DNA from: Thoreauomyces humboldtii
Lineage: Eukaryota; Chytridiomycota; Chytridiomycetes; Spizellomycetales; Powellomycetaceae
DNA: 26,242 nucleotides
Direction: 5' to 3'
Assembly (NCBI GenBank): GCA_027596035.1
Contig: JADGJA010000285.1
Span: 1-26,242 of the forward strand
The notes beneath the pieces are model-generated. The model did no database searches. It saw nothing but the letters and a program-made list of their open reading frames with translations, and was not told the DNA's origin. Positions within the stretch are counted from its first letter, which is position 1. The number at the start of each line of letters is the position of its first letter. This document shows, piece after piece, positions 1 through 9,077 of the stretch. Both the position numbers and the translations under genes were made by a program.

Positions 1-106
1 TGATCATGGAGATGACTCGTTGTCCAAGGAACTCTTGCAAATCGTCGATCTTGCTGAAGAATGGCGCACCAAGAGTTCCTTGGACAACGAGTCATTTCCA
101 TGATCA
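1..106. repeat. 36-bp inverted repeat (hairpin-forming)
   Basis: Positions 1-36 and 71-106 are reverse complements with a single mismatch (position 11 against 96), separated by a 34-base spacer. Both outer ends read TGATCA. The left arm starts at the first base of the window, so the repeat may extend further left. The DNA could form a long hairpin, and its RNA a 36-bp stem. No terminal target duplication can be assessed. Confidence 0.93.
2..103 (+). CDS. possible C-terminal end of a gene entering from the left
   Basis: The frame starting at base 2 is open for 33 codons and stops with TGA at 101-103. Its composition is protein-like: Leu, Glu, Lys and Asp alternate in a helix-like pattern (core LSKELLQIVDLAEEWRTKS). 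It lies across the inverted repeat, so both repeat arms would be coding. There is no start in the window and I recognise no family. A frame this short can be open by chance, especially in a palindrome, so this is only a candidate. Confidence 0.25.
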   Translation, partial: DHGDDSLSKELLQIVDLAEEWRTKSSLDNESFP

Positions 107-582
107 ACCAGCTCGAGGTTTTGAAAACATGGTGTAAGAAGAGCTAGCAAGAAAGAGTGTACAACTGATGTGGAACGCCGGGCAACGTCTGATGTTTTTC
201 ACAGCCAAAAAACTTGAGACTTTCAAGATCTCACGCACACACTACACTGTTCACCGTGTTCTCCATGGCCTTATCGAAGCTCACCTGCCCATGCATGGGC
301 AACAGCATGAACCACTCACTCACTTGTCCTGCTACAAAAGCGTGGATGTACAAAGGTGTCAAGAAGCTGTCCGATCATGTCGGACACCCGTCTGGCTGGT
401 GTTTGGTTTTACATCTGTAACGCCGCAAAACTCTCAACGCTTTGCACTTTTCCAAAGCAGCCCGCAGCGAGTCGTGAAAACATAGAAGATTCCTCCTCGC
501 CGGTCATATCATTCTCTCCGCCGCAACAGCAGCAGCGGCATAGCCAGTAGCGAGCACCAAATCGTCGAGTTTCTGCCACAAC
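107..582. other. no supportable gene
   Basis: Short overlapping frames exist on both strands but none has protein-like composition or a matching splice structure. The stretch probably holds the upstream region of the gene starting at 583. I see no repeat or RNA gene in it. Confidence 0.5.
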
Positions 583-2000
583 ATGTCGAACAACTGTTAC
601 ACGTTCGACTGGCCAGTGCTCCCAGTGCAAGGTGCGGACGTGATGGGAATCTGGCCTACGCCCAAGATCGTTGTATCGCGTGACGATCGTGCCGCACAGA
701 CCCGGGTGGCCATGCGTGAGATTGCCACAACTGTCTCTGCCCGGCTCTGGACGCTTCTGATGGATTACCCTGCAACTCTGGAAGGCATTTCGCGCGTGGT
801 CCACGCTCAGGACACCGTCGACAAGAGTTACGAAATTTCTTCGGCCTCGGCGTCGGCCACAGCCGCCGAAGGCCAAGTCCATGTCTTTAATCCGAGCGGC
901 GGTCGCAACGGAGTCGAAAGATGTCGTGAGCGGGTGTCCATGATCGACGGCTGTCTCCGCGCAGGTCCCATCAAAATAGTCTGGATGTGGCGATGCGACT
1001 GGGACACGGCAACTCCAGGACAGAAAGATGCATTGTGCGTGAACTGGGCGGTACAGTAGCGACTGGCGGTTCAGAAGCCTTCCTTCCCTGTTGAAGCCGA
1101 GTCCTCATTATGGTCATCTGTTTGCATCGCAGATTGTCGAGGACAACCTCCAGGCTGATAGACGCGACGAAGGGTGTGCATTGCTTCTGCTTCACCTCAT
1201 CAACGAGCTTGTGCGCTGGCTTCGCGCGCGTCTGCGGATCAATGGGCCCGGAAGCAGTGACGGTTTGGCCTCCACCGGTGAAGTGGAGGATGAGATCTTC
1301 GGCTTTCGCACAGATTATTGGCGGGACAACGAAGTCAGCAGCGAGGTGAGACATATTTCACGCCCACCATCGTGAGGGACCGTGTCACGCCTGACCTTTG
1401 TCTGATACATATTTGCATGCCCAGATCGTTGGATTGCTTTGGGGACGTGGCAGGGCAAACGATACACTCGAAGATGAGCTCGCGAGATTCTGCACCATGC
1501 CACCTGCGGCAATGCAGAGCATCCTTACGGGTATGGGAAGCAAAGAAAAGTTGTATGACGGATCAACTTTGGTTCTCATACATCTTTTCAAGGTGATCCA
1601 AGTCGCACGCCCTTTCAAGAGACAGCACCGATTCCAAACAAATACCCACAAGGCAGCTTGAAAGCAAAATTGTGGGAGAACGCTATTCAGAGGACGAGGA
1701 GAGTTTGCCATCGCATGAACATGGTGCGGCCGTGTGGAGGGGAAAATCCCCTGCCACCGCCCGAACCTGAACCGTACGATCCTACTCCCGTGGTTTTGTG
1801 CGCTCGAATGAAAGGGTACGCAGAGAAGCGCGGAAACACTAACACTAACAGTCTTTGTTGAGTTTTGCAATGCCTTTGATCGGCATCGCTGGGAAGCACC
1901 CATCCTCGATGTTGATAATGAGGGTTCCACGTACCTGCTCCCAGACGATTCCAGAAGAGGCACTGTCCTGCCGCGTCTCGTTACGCTCCCTTTCGGCTAG
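583..2000 (+). CDS. orphan five-exon gene, hypothetical protein of about 354 aa
   Basis: I assembled this from five open blocks whose splice phases agree: 583-1050, 1133-1345, 1425-1592, 1657-1723 and 1852-2000. The first three introns are 82, 79 and 64 nt with GT-AG ends; the second has a good donor (GAG/GTGAGA). The last intron (128 nt) has a weak donor (GTGCGG) but a good acceptor preceded by ACTAACACTAACAG, a fungal-type branch site. The total is 1065 nt, a multiple of three, ending with TAG. The product looks like a soluble, mostly helical protein. It has an aromatic N-terminal part (FDWPVLP), a Ser/Ala stretch near residue 90, an Asp/Glu-rich stretch near residue 325, and no signal peptide or membrane segment. 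I recognise no domain. An extra 3' exon in 2040-2210 (ending LDILVLEEEDV) is possible. Blocks 1-3 are firmer than 4-5. Confidence 0.5.
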
Positions 2001-2792
2001 TGTCTGCTCTTGATTCCGAGTACGCATAAGCCGAGCAATCTTCATGTTGGCCTTCGGGTTGAGCCTTGTGGTACTAGAGGACTGGGCGGTACGGTACTTA
2101 AGAACGTCGATAGCAGCCGTAACGTGGTTGCCGATGGACCCGTGACTCAGTCCGCGGATAGAACGGAGGTATCCCTCGACATACTTGTCCTAGAAGAGGA
2201 AGATGTGTGAGCGAGACGTCCGAATGGCAAAGGAAAGCCGGAAGAAGGAACTGCGTACCAGGAATAGGTGGAATAGGTTCAAAATTTCGATTGTAGTGCC
2301 GAGGGGACCTTTAGGGGGTCCCCACGGGGATAACGGCATGCCGCCCGATTGATGGGGTAGATTCCAAACAGGGACTAATGCTTTACTCTGCATGGCTATG
2401 TCGGTCACCGATCCAGTATTAGTTCTATGATTCGTGAGGCTATAGAACAGCTAGAACTTACCGATAGCCATTTGTACAATTTCGCAAAAAAAAGCAACAA
2501 TTCAATCGAGATTCGAGTCTTTGTTAAAGACCGTCCTCTGACTTCTAATTTTTTGGATATGCTTGAGGACAAAAGCATGGACGAGCACTCTTTTCGGCGT
2601 GTTCCTTGTTACCTACCAGAGTTTTGTGCTGACGAAAGGCTCCCAGTCTCCGCTCTCACAAATCGACAGCAGGTCGCGTGCTCAGCTTGCTGTCAAAGGC
2701 ACTCCGCGCTGTTAAATGTCTCTCGCAACGCGAGGTCCTGGACTGATCGATTTCCAGAATTGGCAAACTAGTCTTGTATCCAAGTTCGTCGC
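2001..2792. other. gap without a firm gene
   Basis: The first 200 bases may contain a further exon of the upstream orphan gene. An AT-richer plus-strand frame of 114 codons (2427-2771) starts with ATG, but it has no recognisable motif and no splice partners, so I do not call it. The segment 2300-2345 has a small GC hairpin around GGGGACC...GGTCCCC. The stretch ends at the stop of the minus-strand RING gene. Confidence 0.45.
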
Positions 2793-4277
2793 TCATGCGC
2801 AACCGTCGTGAAAATCCGCGAAGACAGGTCCGTCGTCGTGCGTGGGCCCTCCTTCTTCGTCCTCGCCCGTGTTTTCCTCCTCGGCGCGTTGGTACGCATT
2901 AATCGAGCTGTCGGAAATGTCGTAGGTCGGATCCTCTTCGTGGAACTCCACATCTTCAAAGGGGTCTGTAGGGGCATCGTAATAAAACAACCAAGGCACG
3001 CCTCCTTAACCGTTTGTGGGACGTCGGAGATTGTACCACCGTACGATCCCTGTTTTGGCAGCTTCTCGTTTGAAAGGCCGAACTGCGCGCCTCAGGTATA
3101 TTGCTTTATCCGACGGGAACATGGATCTGGGATGGGTGGAACATGGAGTTTGGTCTCGGCGCTTTCCGCTGACTTTACGGGCGGGATCCTTCGATTGGGG
3201 GGAGGCCTATATTAGTAGTCTAGACTTAAGCTGTTCGGCTGTTAAGTTGCTGATCGTGCGAGGGCCCACGAAGCCAGTACCTGACACGGTTGAGCGGTAG
3301 ATCTATTTGCATAGTTGTTCGAGTTCATACGAACCAGTACACCAGCGCGGTTGAGCAGCAGATCAGCGAACCGTCGATGTAACCAATGCTGCGACTAGAT
3401 AACCCGGACTGTAACTGTAACAAGATAGCCCGCCCCTTCGCCATGCTGGCTGGCTAAGTTAGCACCACTTGGCATGGCTACGTAGCATCTCCACAAGCAT
3501 GCCGCATTCGACAGCTGCAATCGACCAGATCCGTCAGGAGAGGATCTCAACTGGGATCGACCTGTCCGATTGATAAGAATTCATTCCTTGCTCTAAAGCA
3601 TTCTGCCAGGCGCGGTATGCTGCGCACGGAAGAGGGTTGCTGATCCGAAGAACGCAGCAGGAGGGTCCCAGTGGCAGCATACATGTTCGCCGACAGGACA
3701 GGCACAGAAGGGGGCCGTAGAGTGGACGCACGTAGAGGAAAGGGCCGCCCATTGGTCACTTTTCTCACGGTACGGTGGCGCATCGGCTGGTGGAGATCGA
3801 CCGATGGCTATATGAGCCGCGAACGAGACAAGCGGGCGAAGAAGATGGGTCAAATCTACTTACCGAGGAGTCCCGCAGCCGTTGCCGAGACTCAGCATTG
3901 TCCGATCCGAAACCTCGGCCGGGCAGTGACTGATTGAGGTCGCTATAGTTGATTCCACTATTCCGGTGCCATGCTTTGAGTCTGTTGACATCGTACGTTC
4001 TCCTGCATATGCAACAGCGCCCCTGGTCGTGGCTGTGACAAGTGACACAAATGAAGTGGCTGCATGGCAGGCTAATGAAGCTAGTATTCTCGGGCGGTCC
4101 CTCCTGGCAGATGGGGCACTCCGGGCTCATGGAAATGGTCAAGTGAGCTGGCAGATACTGCAGGACTAAAACGACATAGAGAATAGAGGCTCAGTAAAAG
4201 ATGCGAATAGTACGTTAGACAAGTGTGAACTTACCGGACACGGCAGTAGAGGTCGGGGACGACGCAGCGAAGCTCAT
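2793..4277 (-). CDS. RING-finger protein with probable acidic C-terminal tail
   Basis: The coding start is ATG at 4277. Exon 1 is 4277-4235 (donor GTAAGT), exon 2 is 4165-3864 (donor GTAAGT), and exon 3 starts at 3807; these introns are 69 and 56 nt. Exon 2 carries a RING at about residues 28-69: CPIC, then LPCSHFICVTC, then CCIC. This gives the C3HC4 spacing that binds two zinc ions and recruits E2 ubiquitin-conjugating enzymes, so an E3 ligase is likely. If not spliced further, exon 3 stops at 3547 and gives 201 aa. Two more open blocks, 3206-3011 and 2965-2793, are joined by a 45-nt intron with matching phase. They encode a basic stretch (YLRRAVRPFKREAAK) and a very acidic tail (EEENTGEDEEGG). 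Exon 3 could splice into them with conserved phase, but the connection (donor near 3558) is not certain; they could be a separate gene. The RING part is firm. Confidence 0.6.
3268..3364. repeat. imperfect direct repeat, two copies of about 35 bp
   Basis: Two copies start with ACGAAGCCAGTAC (3268) and ACGAACCAGTAC (3329). Both run through CGGTTGAGC to AGATC (3302 and 3364) with a few substitutions and one gap. They lie in the probable non-coding part between the RING-gene blocks. Function unknown. Confidence 0.6.
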
Positions 4278-5239
4278 GGAGGTGTACAAGGGGAGGAGAA
4301 ATGTTGAAAGTGTTGTCAAGAGGCATGCAGGCGGGACGCTCAAGAAGTTTCTTTGCAAAAACCGTGGAGATGCCTATGTTGGTCAATTGTTTTAAAGACC
4401 GTCCTCGGCCAGCCGATCGTTCAGTTTATTGATAAATTCCCGTGTCCCATGGAGAAGCGAGGGAAGACAGGACGCAATCCCCATGATGCTGCGCCATTCA
4501 TTACAGGAGCTTCTCGGCAGACCAACTTCTGCACTTTTGTCATGTTCTGGCTTGCAACGGAAGACAGTCAAAAGAGTCAAAAGGTGCAGAAACCGGTTCG
4601 GACGCGATCCACAAGGATGTGCGGCGTGCCTTGCAAGATTGGGGAAGAAATACATACACGAAAGAGGTGGACTGCAGAGACTATTGCCGAGGGCATGTTA
4701 TATGTGCTAAGGCGGCTCGAGTAGGATGCTGCGGTGCGACCGACAAGTACACGGGGCGGGGGAGGTGCGCTAAACTAAATCTCCTAAAAAAAATTCTCGG
4801 GGATGCCACTGGTTCCCGTACGCAAAGATATACGCATGACATCCTGACATCTCAACATGTAGTGCAACACGCGCTTTTCAACGCATCCGCTTGGATCTTC
4901 CACGTCCTGGCCTTGAAAGGCTACCGATAGCAGGAAGGAATTAACCAAAACATCTGCAAAGCCTCGTCTTCCTGCGGTAAGTTACCTTGCCTTCCTATAC
5001 TCGACCTCCCTACAGCCTCGCGCCGATTGCTCGCGTCCATGTGATAAATACCATATACAGGCAGGCTGTAGCGCGTGCCTTTGAAATGGGGTTTTCCACG
5101 AGTTCTGCAAGATGTGATCTCGACCACCGGGTCCAAGGCCTCCATCCTTCCACGGTCAAGTCCCGAGAACTAACAATTCAATCACGTTATTGACAAGCCC
5201 CCTTTCATCGTATGCAGTGGGGAACGCGTGTGAACATCC
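4278..5239. other. gap without a supportable gene
   Basis: Its left end is the upstream region of the minus-strand RING gene. Plus-strand frames at 4353-4724, 4429-4710 and 4619-4930 overlap each other, are rich in Cys, Arg and Lys, and show no family motif. Minus-strand 5145-4921 is open for 74 codons and lies just downstream of the primase-like fragment. It could be further decayed remains of that gene, but nothing in it proves this. Confidence 0.4.
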
Positions 5240-5644
5240 TCATTGTCCGTCGACGACAAACTGAAACTCGTGCCGCAAGCCCCGATCCAGGGCCAGCGTG
5301 ATGGAAAACTCATCAGTACAACGTGGATCCCGCGGCAGGACGATAGACTCGGTCCAGTCATCGACCTCGCCAGGTTTTACATCCCAATCGAAAAATAGCC
5401 GAAAACGCCCATCTGGCGGTATTCGCTCGGTAAGGACGCACGGGCTTGATAGAATGTTCTCACCCGCTTCTTGGATCACAGCGAACAGCTTGTCGTAGAG
5501 GTCTCTGCGTTCTGATTCAGAAGGTAAGCTCAACTTTGAAAAGATGCCATTGCAACCCAGAAAATTGAAGTGCGTCTGATGCTTTCCAGAGCCTTTTTCC
5601 ATTCGTAGCCGACTCGTCAGACTCTTGTACGCGTTGGTCGCCAT
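5240..5644 (-). pseudogene. fragment resembling the N-terminal part of a viral-type (AEP/UL52-like) primase
   Basis: An ATG at 5644 opens a 134-codon frame ending in TGA at 5240. The middle reads LTERIPPDGRFRLFFDWDVK. A Glu, then a short loop, then a hydrophobic strand ending in Asp-x-Asp matches motif I (hhhDhD) of archaeo-eukaryotic primases in the large-DNA-virus group, where a line such as FFDLD follows a conserved Glu. The upstream part (YDKLFAVIQEAGENI) is helical, as in those proteins. The family is normally several hundred residues and needs later motifs (SxH and a third Asp) that are absent here, so this is a truncated or broken copy. After the stop, another frame is open for about 20 codons, as expected from a frameshift. 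The assignment rests on one motif; an unrelated orphan is possible. Confidence 0.38.
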
Positions 5645-5829
5645 GTTTCGGTTCCGTCGTCGTTGCTTAACATTGGACAACGTTTTTTTTCTAGTGTCAC
5701 AAACCGCATTTGAGACGAGGTGATAGTTGCCCGTCAGTGGCTTGTACACTGTCAAAATGGTGTGGGGCGGCGGCGGAACGTTCGCTTGCCTTCGCTTGAC
5801 GTATGTACACAAGATGCATAAGCACCACT

Positions 5830-6182
5830 TCACCAGGTGTATGGTATCCTTGCTGGTATGGTCGGCATACGAAAGTGGCCAAACCTTCGTGTGCCGTAAG
5901 GCATTTTGTAAAGTGGTAAATTCAAATCAAGTTTTAGATCTTTAAAAAATTCTTGAATGAAAGTGTTTTTATTTTTTTCCGCCTATTCCCCGGAAACTAA
6001 CTTCTCTCCGAAGGAGACCAGGTTAACCAGGTCAAGTACCCCACTTGATTTTCAACTAGAATGTCTTGCCATTTCGTTCGCCTAAAGTACCAGACCATCT
6101 TACCAGATCGCACAGGACCTGGTAGCTTTGTTTGATATGCTTTGGGCGAACGATTTCGGAAGTCGGCAACTAACGTATCGGT
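5830..6182. repeat. direct repeat, copy 1 (about 350 bp)
   Basis: This copy matches 6445-6784 in order along its length. The shared blocks include CGTGTGCCGTAA, TTTTAGATCTTT, CCCACTTGATTTTCA and TTTCGTTCGCCTAAAGTACC. The longest nearly identical block is the 3' one, around 6068-6130. It is non-coding and rich in TACCAG and CTGGTA motifs on both strands. It could be half of a tandem duplication or the end of a small mobile element. Confidence 0.85.
6074..6153. repeat. 80-bp element with inverted ends, copy 1
   Basis: It begins TCGTTCGCC and ends GGCGAACGA, a perfect 9-bp inverted repeat. An inner pair, TACCAG at 6101 and CTGGTA at 6119, forms a second inverted repeat around a GATCGCACAGGAC core. 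It sits inside the larger direct repeat. It looks like a miniature inverted-repeat element or a cruciform-type binding site. Confidence 0.7.
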
Positions 6183-6444
6183 TTATTGCCCAAAGATCAA
6201 ACAATGAGGAACTACGCTTTACGGACCATGTGAGAAACTACGTTTTAGGGGACAGCTGCCTGCCAGCGGTTTCCTTGTGGCAGTAGAGCTAGTGAAGCGC
6301 CGTCGGTTCCCACTGGCCGAGCTGTCAAAGTCAAAGTTCAGGCAGAGAAAGTTCTCCCCCCTTACTGCTAATAGACTGGTAGACGCTGCTTTGGTTATTG
6401 CGTTGATCTGATTTGTGTTTTATGACGCGCAAAAGTACCAGATT

Positions 6445-6784
6445 ACCAGGTAGCTGGTATCTTGGCTGGTAAGTTTGCCACACGAAAGTATCAAAAATAT
6501 CGTGTGCCGTAAAGAATCTGGTAAACTGGTACTTTCAAATCAATTTTTAGATCTTTGAAGAATTATTGAGTCATAAATGTTTCTTACTTCCTCCAGTACT
6601 TAGGGGACAGACGTCTTTTCAAAGGTACCAAGTTTACCAGGTCAGGTGCCCCACTTGATTTTCAGCGAGAATGTTTTGCCATTTCGTTCGCCTAAAGTAC
6701 CATACCATCTTACCAGATCGCACAGGACCTGGTAGCTTTGTCTGGTATGTTTCCGGCGAACGATTTGATGGCCGCCAACCAACG
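6445..6784. repeat. direct repeat, copy 2 (about 340 bp)
   Basis: Second copy of the repeat at 5830-6182, same orientation, diverged by substitutions and small indels, separated from copy 1 by about 260 bp of unrelated sequence. The motif TACCAGGT and its complement recur within it, for example near 6445, 6466, 6635 and 6727. Confidence 0.85.
6684..6763. repeat. 80-bp element with inverted ends, copy 2
   Basis: Same length, same 9-bp inverted ends and same inner TACCAG/CTGGTA pair as 6074-6153. The middle is almost unchanged between copies while the flanks have diverged more. The arms here continue with CATACC against GGTATG, extending the pairing. Confidence 0.7.
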
Positions 6785-7796
6785 GTTCAGTGTACTTCCC
6801 GCGGTTTCTACATATGGTATTCTGATTAGCAGCACTTTTGACGATCATGTCGGCGGTCATGTATGTGGCGAGACATACCGCATTTAGAAATGTCTCGACT
6901 TTGTGCCTCCAGAGCGGATTGCACCCTTCCGGATTCGCCTAATCGAAGGAGTGGATCAGTGCTTTGCGAGGAGCAAATTGTTGCTTTCCATGCATGGACC
7001 AGGGGTGGAACTAGCGACCGGCAGTCGTCTTGTCTTCTCTATTTTGATCGGCATTTTTCCTTGTACTCGCCACTACCTGCTAAAAGCATCGCCGTGGAGC
7101 GACTGATCCTGAGCATCTGTGCTAAAGATCGCAGACTCGACGCTTGAAATCGCTTCTCAAGGCCATAGAGATCATAGATCACGATGTAGTCGTACTGCGA
7201 AGCAGGCATGGAAAGCCGGTATTTGCGTTGTTTAGAATCAATCCACCGAAAAATATTATGGCATTCCGTACGCACTTTTGTGCATGTCCACTCTTTGACA
7301 TCCAAACGGCTCCGTCTCGAGCTATCATGTCGTGCATAAGAGATCAGCACGCCTGTCACCGGGAAGCAACTTTGCCAAGGAAGACCTGTCAAAACTGGCC
7401 AAGGTGAAGCCGCGTATTGACACTTTTAGGAAACACGTCTGTGTACGTTGACAGTATATTCTTGCAGTCGATCAATCTTACCACCTGTCCGTCGGAGACT
7501 GCGCTAAGGCTATGCTTTTTGTCCGTAGGAACTTTTGACGTGTATTCGGAAGAGCAGCAACAAACAAGAAAGCAAAGGGTGGGGCGAGCCACTGCAGTCA
7601 CCTCAACCGACGGTCTTTGTAGCCACAGCTGCGCAGACCTGCAACTCCCGCAGGTCGCGTAGAGGTTCCGCGCATTCCAACACTTACTGAGTGAGTAGGG
7701 TTAAGATGTGTCAAAAATAAAAGTCCAACGAGTAAATACAAAATTGTAAAGGATAGGTGGGAAGATAAGGCCATTCCTTGGGCAGGAGCAGCTGCC

Positions 7797-8700
7797 TCAC
7801 TCTCTCTTGTCCTTAGCGACCTTCGGTGTTTTGGGGACACGCGCTTTCCAGTAGATCCAGCACGCTGCGACGATGTTCTAGACGATGTAGATCCAGAGGA
7901 TACCGAAGTCCCTCCACCTGTTCTCGTAGTTGATGTCGACGGCCGCCAAGTACGTGTTGGTATTCGAAACGGTGCAGTAGGAGCAGTCGGACGTTGCGGT
8001 TGGATCCACGAGGTAACCCCCGGCCATTCCGATGTAATCTTCCATGTAACTGCCGCAATCTTTCCGGCTAGAGGCTGGAAGGTCAGGAGCTCAATGTCGG
8101 AACAGACGACAACCGCATTGGCAACGCCGGTGGCTAGCATTCCTTCAACAAGGTAGGTGAAGGGGGAAATGTAGTAGAGCCAGAGCCAGAACTTGGGCAT
8201 GCTGTCTTTGGACACAAGCACGCTGAGAGTGAAGAAGTACGGACACCGTGTCAGAAATGGAGGTCCCTTTGAAGAAGGAAAGGAGACAGCATCCTCAAGC
8301 ATACCCGCAAAAGATCAGGCACAGGGAGAAGGCGAGATTGCCAAGATTCCCCGCTGCCTCGGCGGTCTCGATTCCGGCAATAAACAGAGAGGTTTGCGTG
8401 CTTGCCAGAAGCATAAACTGCCAAATAAAGCCCAGCATAAGGCCGCCACGTTCTGTTACGGCGTCCCGTTGGGATAGCGTTCTTTAATAGAACATTGGAT
8501 GAGAAAGAAGTTCAAGACCAAAGATCACAACCTGCCAATAACGCTACCTTTTGGATTCCAAGCGGGGAGTACCAGCAAGAGAAGATCAGGACCGCCATGA
8601 GAGAGTTCCAGGGTAACTCGACCACGATGTTGCTAATCATGAATGCCTTCCATGAGTAGGCTTTGGATGGACGTTCGCGTGCCTCGTACAAAAGATGTAC
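7797..8700 (-). pseudogene. PDR/CDR-type ABC transporter, C-terminal remnant
   Basis: This is the end of the second transmembrane domain of a pleiotropic-drug-resistance ABC exporter, a plasma-membrane drug efflux pump. Reading from 8700 down, it shows [28 protein letters not shown], then ERGGLMLGFIWQFMLLAST, AGIETAEAAGNLGNLAFSL, then YYISPFTYLVEGMLATG and the usual Cys-rich loop. Two introns are kept: 8547-8482 and 8304-8223. Damage includes an extra G near 8465, a lost base near 8060, and an in-frame TAG at 7880-7878 where the family has IYI-x-FN. The old reading frame ends with TGA at 7799-7797. Family members have about 1400-1500 residues; only about the last 250 remain. The 5' end is cut at about 8700, where a plus-strand ZIP fragment begins. 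Clearly non-functional. Confidence 0.9.
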
Positions 8701-9077
8701 GGTGCCGGCATTCTTTACCCGCTCACCACCCCACTCGGGATCGCCATTGGCATCACGATCCGGAACACCTACAACGAGAACTCTCAGACCTACATTTTGG
8801 TCCAAGGCATTTTCGACTCTCTTTCGTAAGCGCGCCAACCTTTCCACCCCGTTCCTACAGGCCCTTTCCCCGCGCCCCACCTTCGCTTACCATACTTCTT
8901 TTGTTTCTTCATCGCAGCGCCGGTATATTGATGTACAACGCCTACTGCGAGCTGATTTCGCGTGAAATCAACCAGAGCTCCAAGTTCCGCTCTCTATCCA
9001 CTACCCTCAAGGCAGTCTCCATGTTCTGTCTTTACGCTGGCGCAGGAATCATGGCGCTCATTGGGCTGTGGGCTTGA
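8701..9077 (+). pseudogene. ZIP-family zinc/iron transporter, C-terminal fragment
   Basis: Exon 8701-8825 and exon 8918-9077 join in phase across a 92-nt intron (GTAAGC to GCAG). The product starts mid-protein with [15 protein letters not shown], continues through [21 protein letters not shown], and ends AGAGIMALIGLWA before TGA. These are the last transmembrane helices of fungal ZIP transporters (Zrt type), which bring zinc or iron into the cytosol. The TPLGIAIG and SAGIL-Y-A-EL blocks are hallmarks of the family. About 95 of an expected 350 or so residues remain, with no frame damage. The missing 5' part ends exactly where the opposite-strand ABC remnant begins, so the gene was cut by a rearrangement and should be dead. 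Confidence 0.87.

Larger units (their letters stand above)
5645..7796. other. gene-free, repeat-bearing stretch
   Basis: Apart from the direct repeats listed separately, I see no gene. Frames at 6863-7147, 6903-7106, 7144-7407 and 7417-7662 (plus) and 7392-7039 (minus) overlap one another without splice support. A minus-strand block near 7225-7150 (YDYIVIYDLYGLE) looks protein-like but is isolated. The left end is AT-rich with A and T runs. Confidence 0.5.

Noticed and set aside
409..882. A 157-codon minus-strand frame ending in a Cys run
   Set aside because: It overlaps the better supported first exon of the plus-strand orphan gene, and the Cys run comes from a CAG/GCA-rich tract.
3011..3090. 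GIVRWYNLRR resembling the start of a cold-shock domain
   Set aside because: Only the first strand matches; the following KGYGFI and RNP-2 motifs are absent.
2510..4410. Shared 14-15-base string TAAAGACCGTCCTC at about 2525 and 4394
   Set aside because: A single match of this length in 26 kb is not far from chance and the flanks do not align.
5830..6784. Long terminal repeats of a small retrotransposon
   Set aside because: No TG/CA ends, primer-binding site or coding sequence between the copies; the 260-bp spacer is too short.
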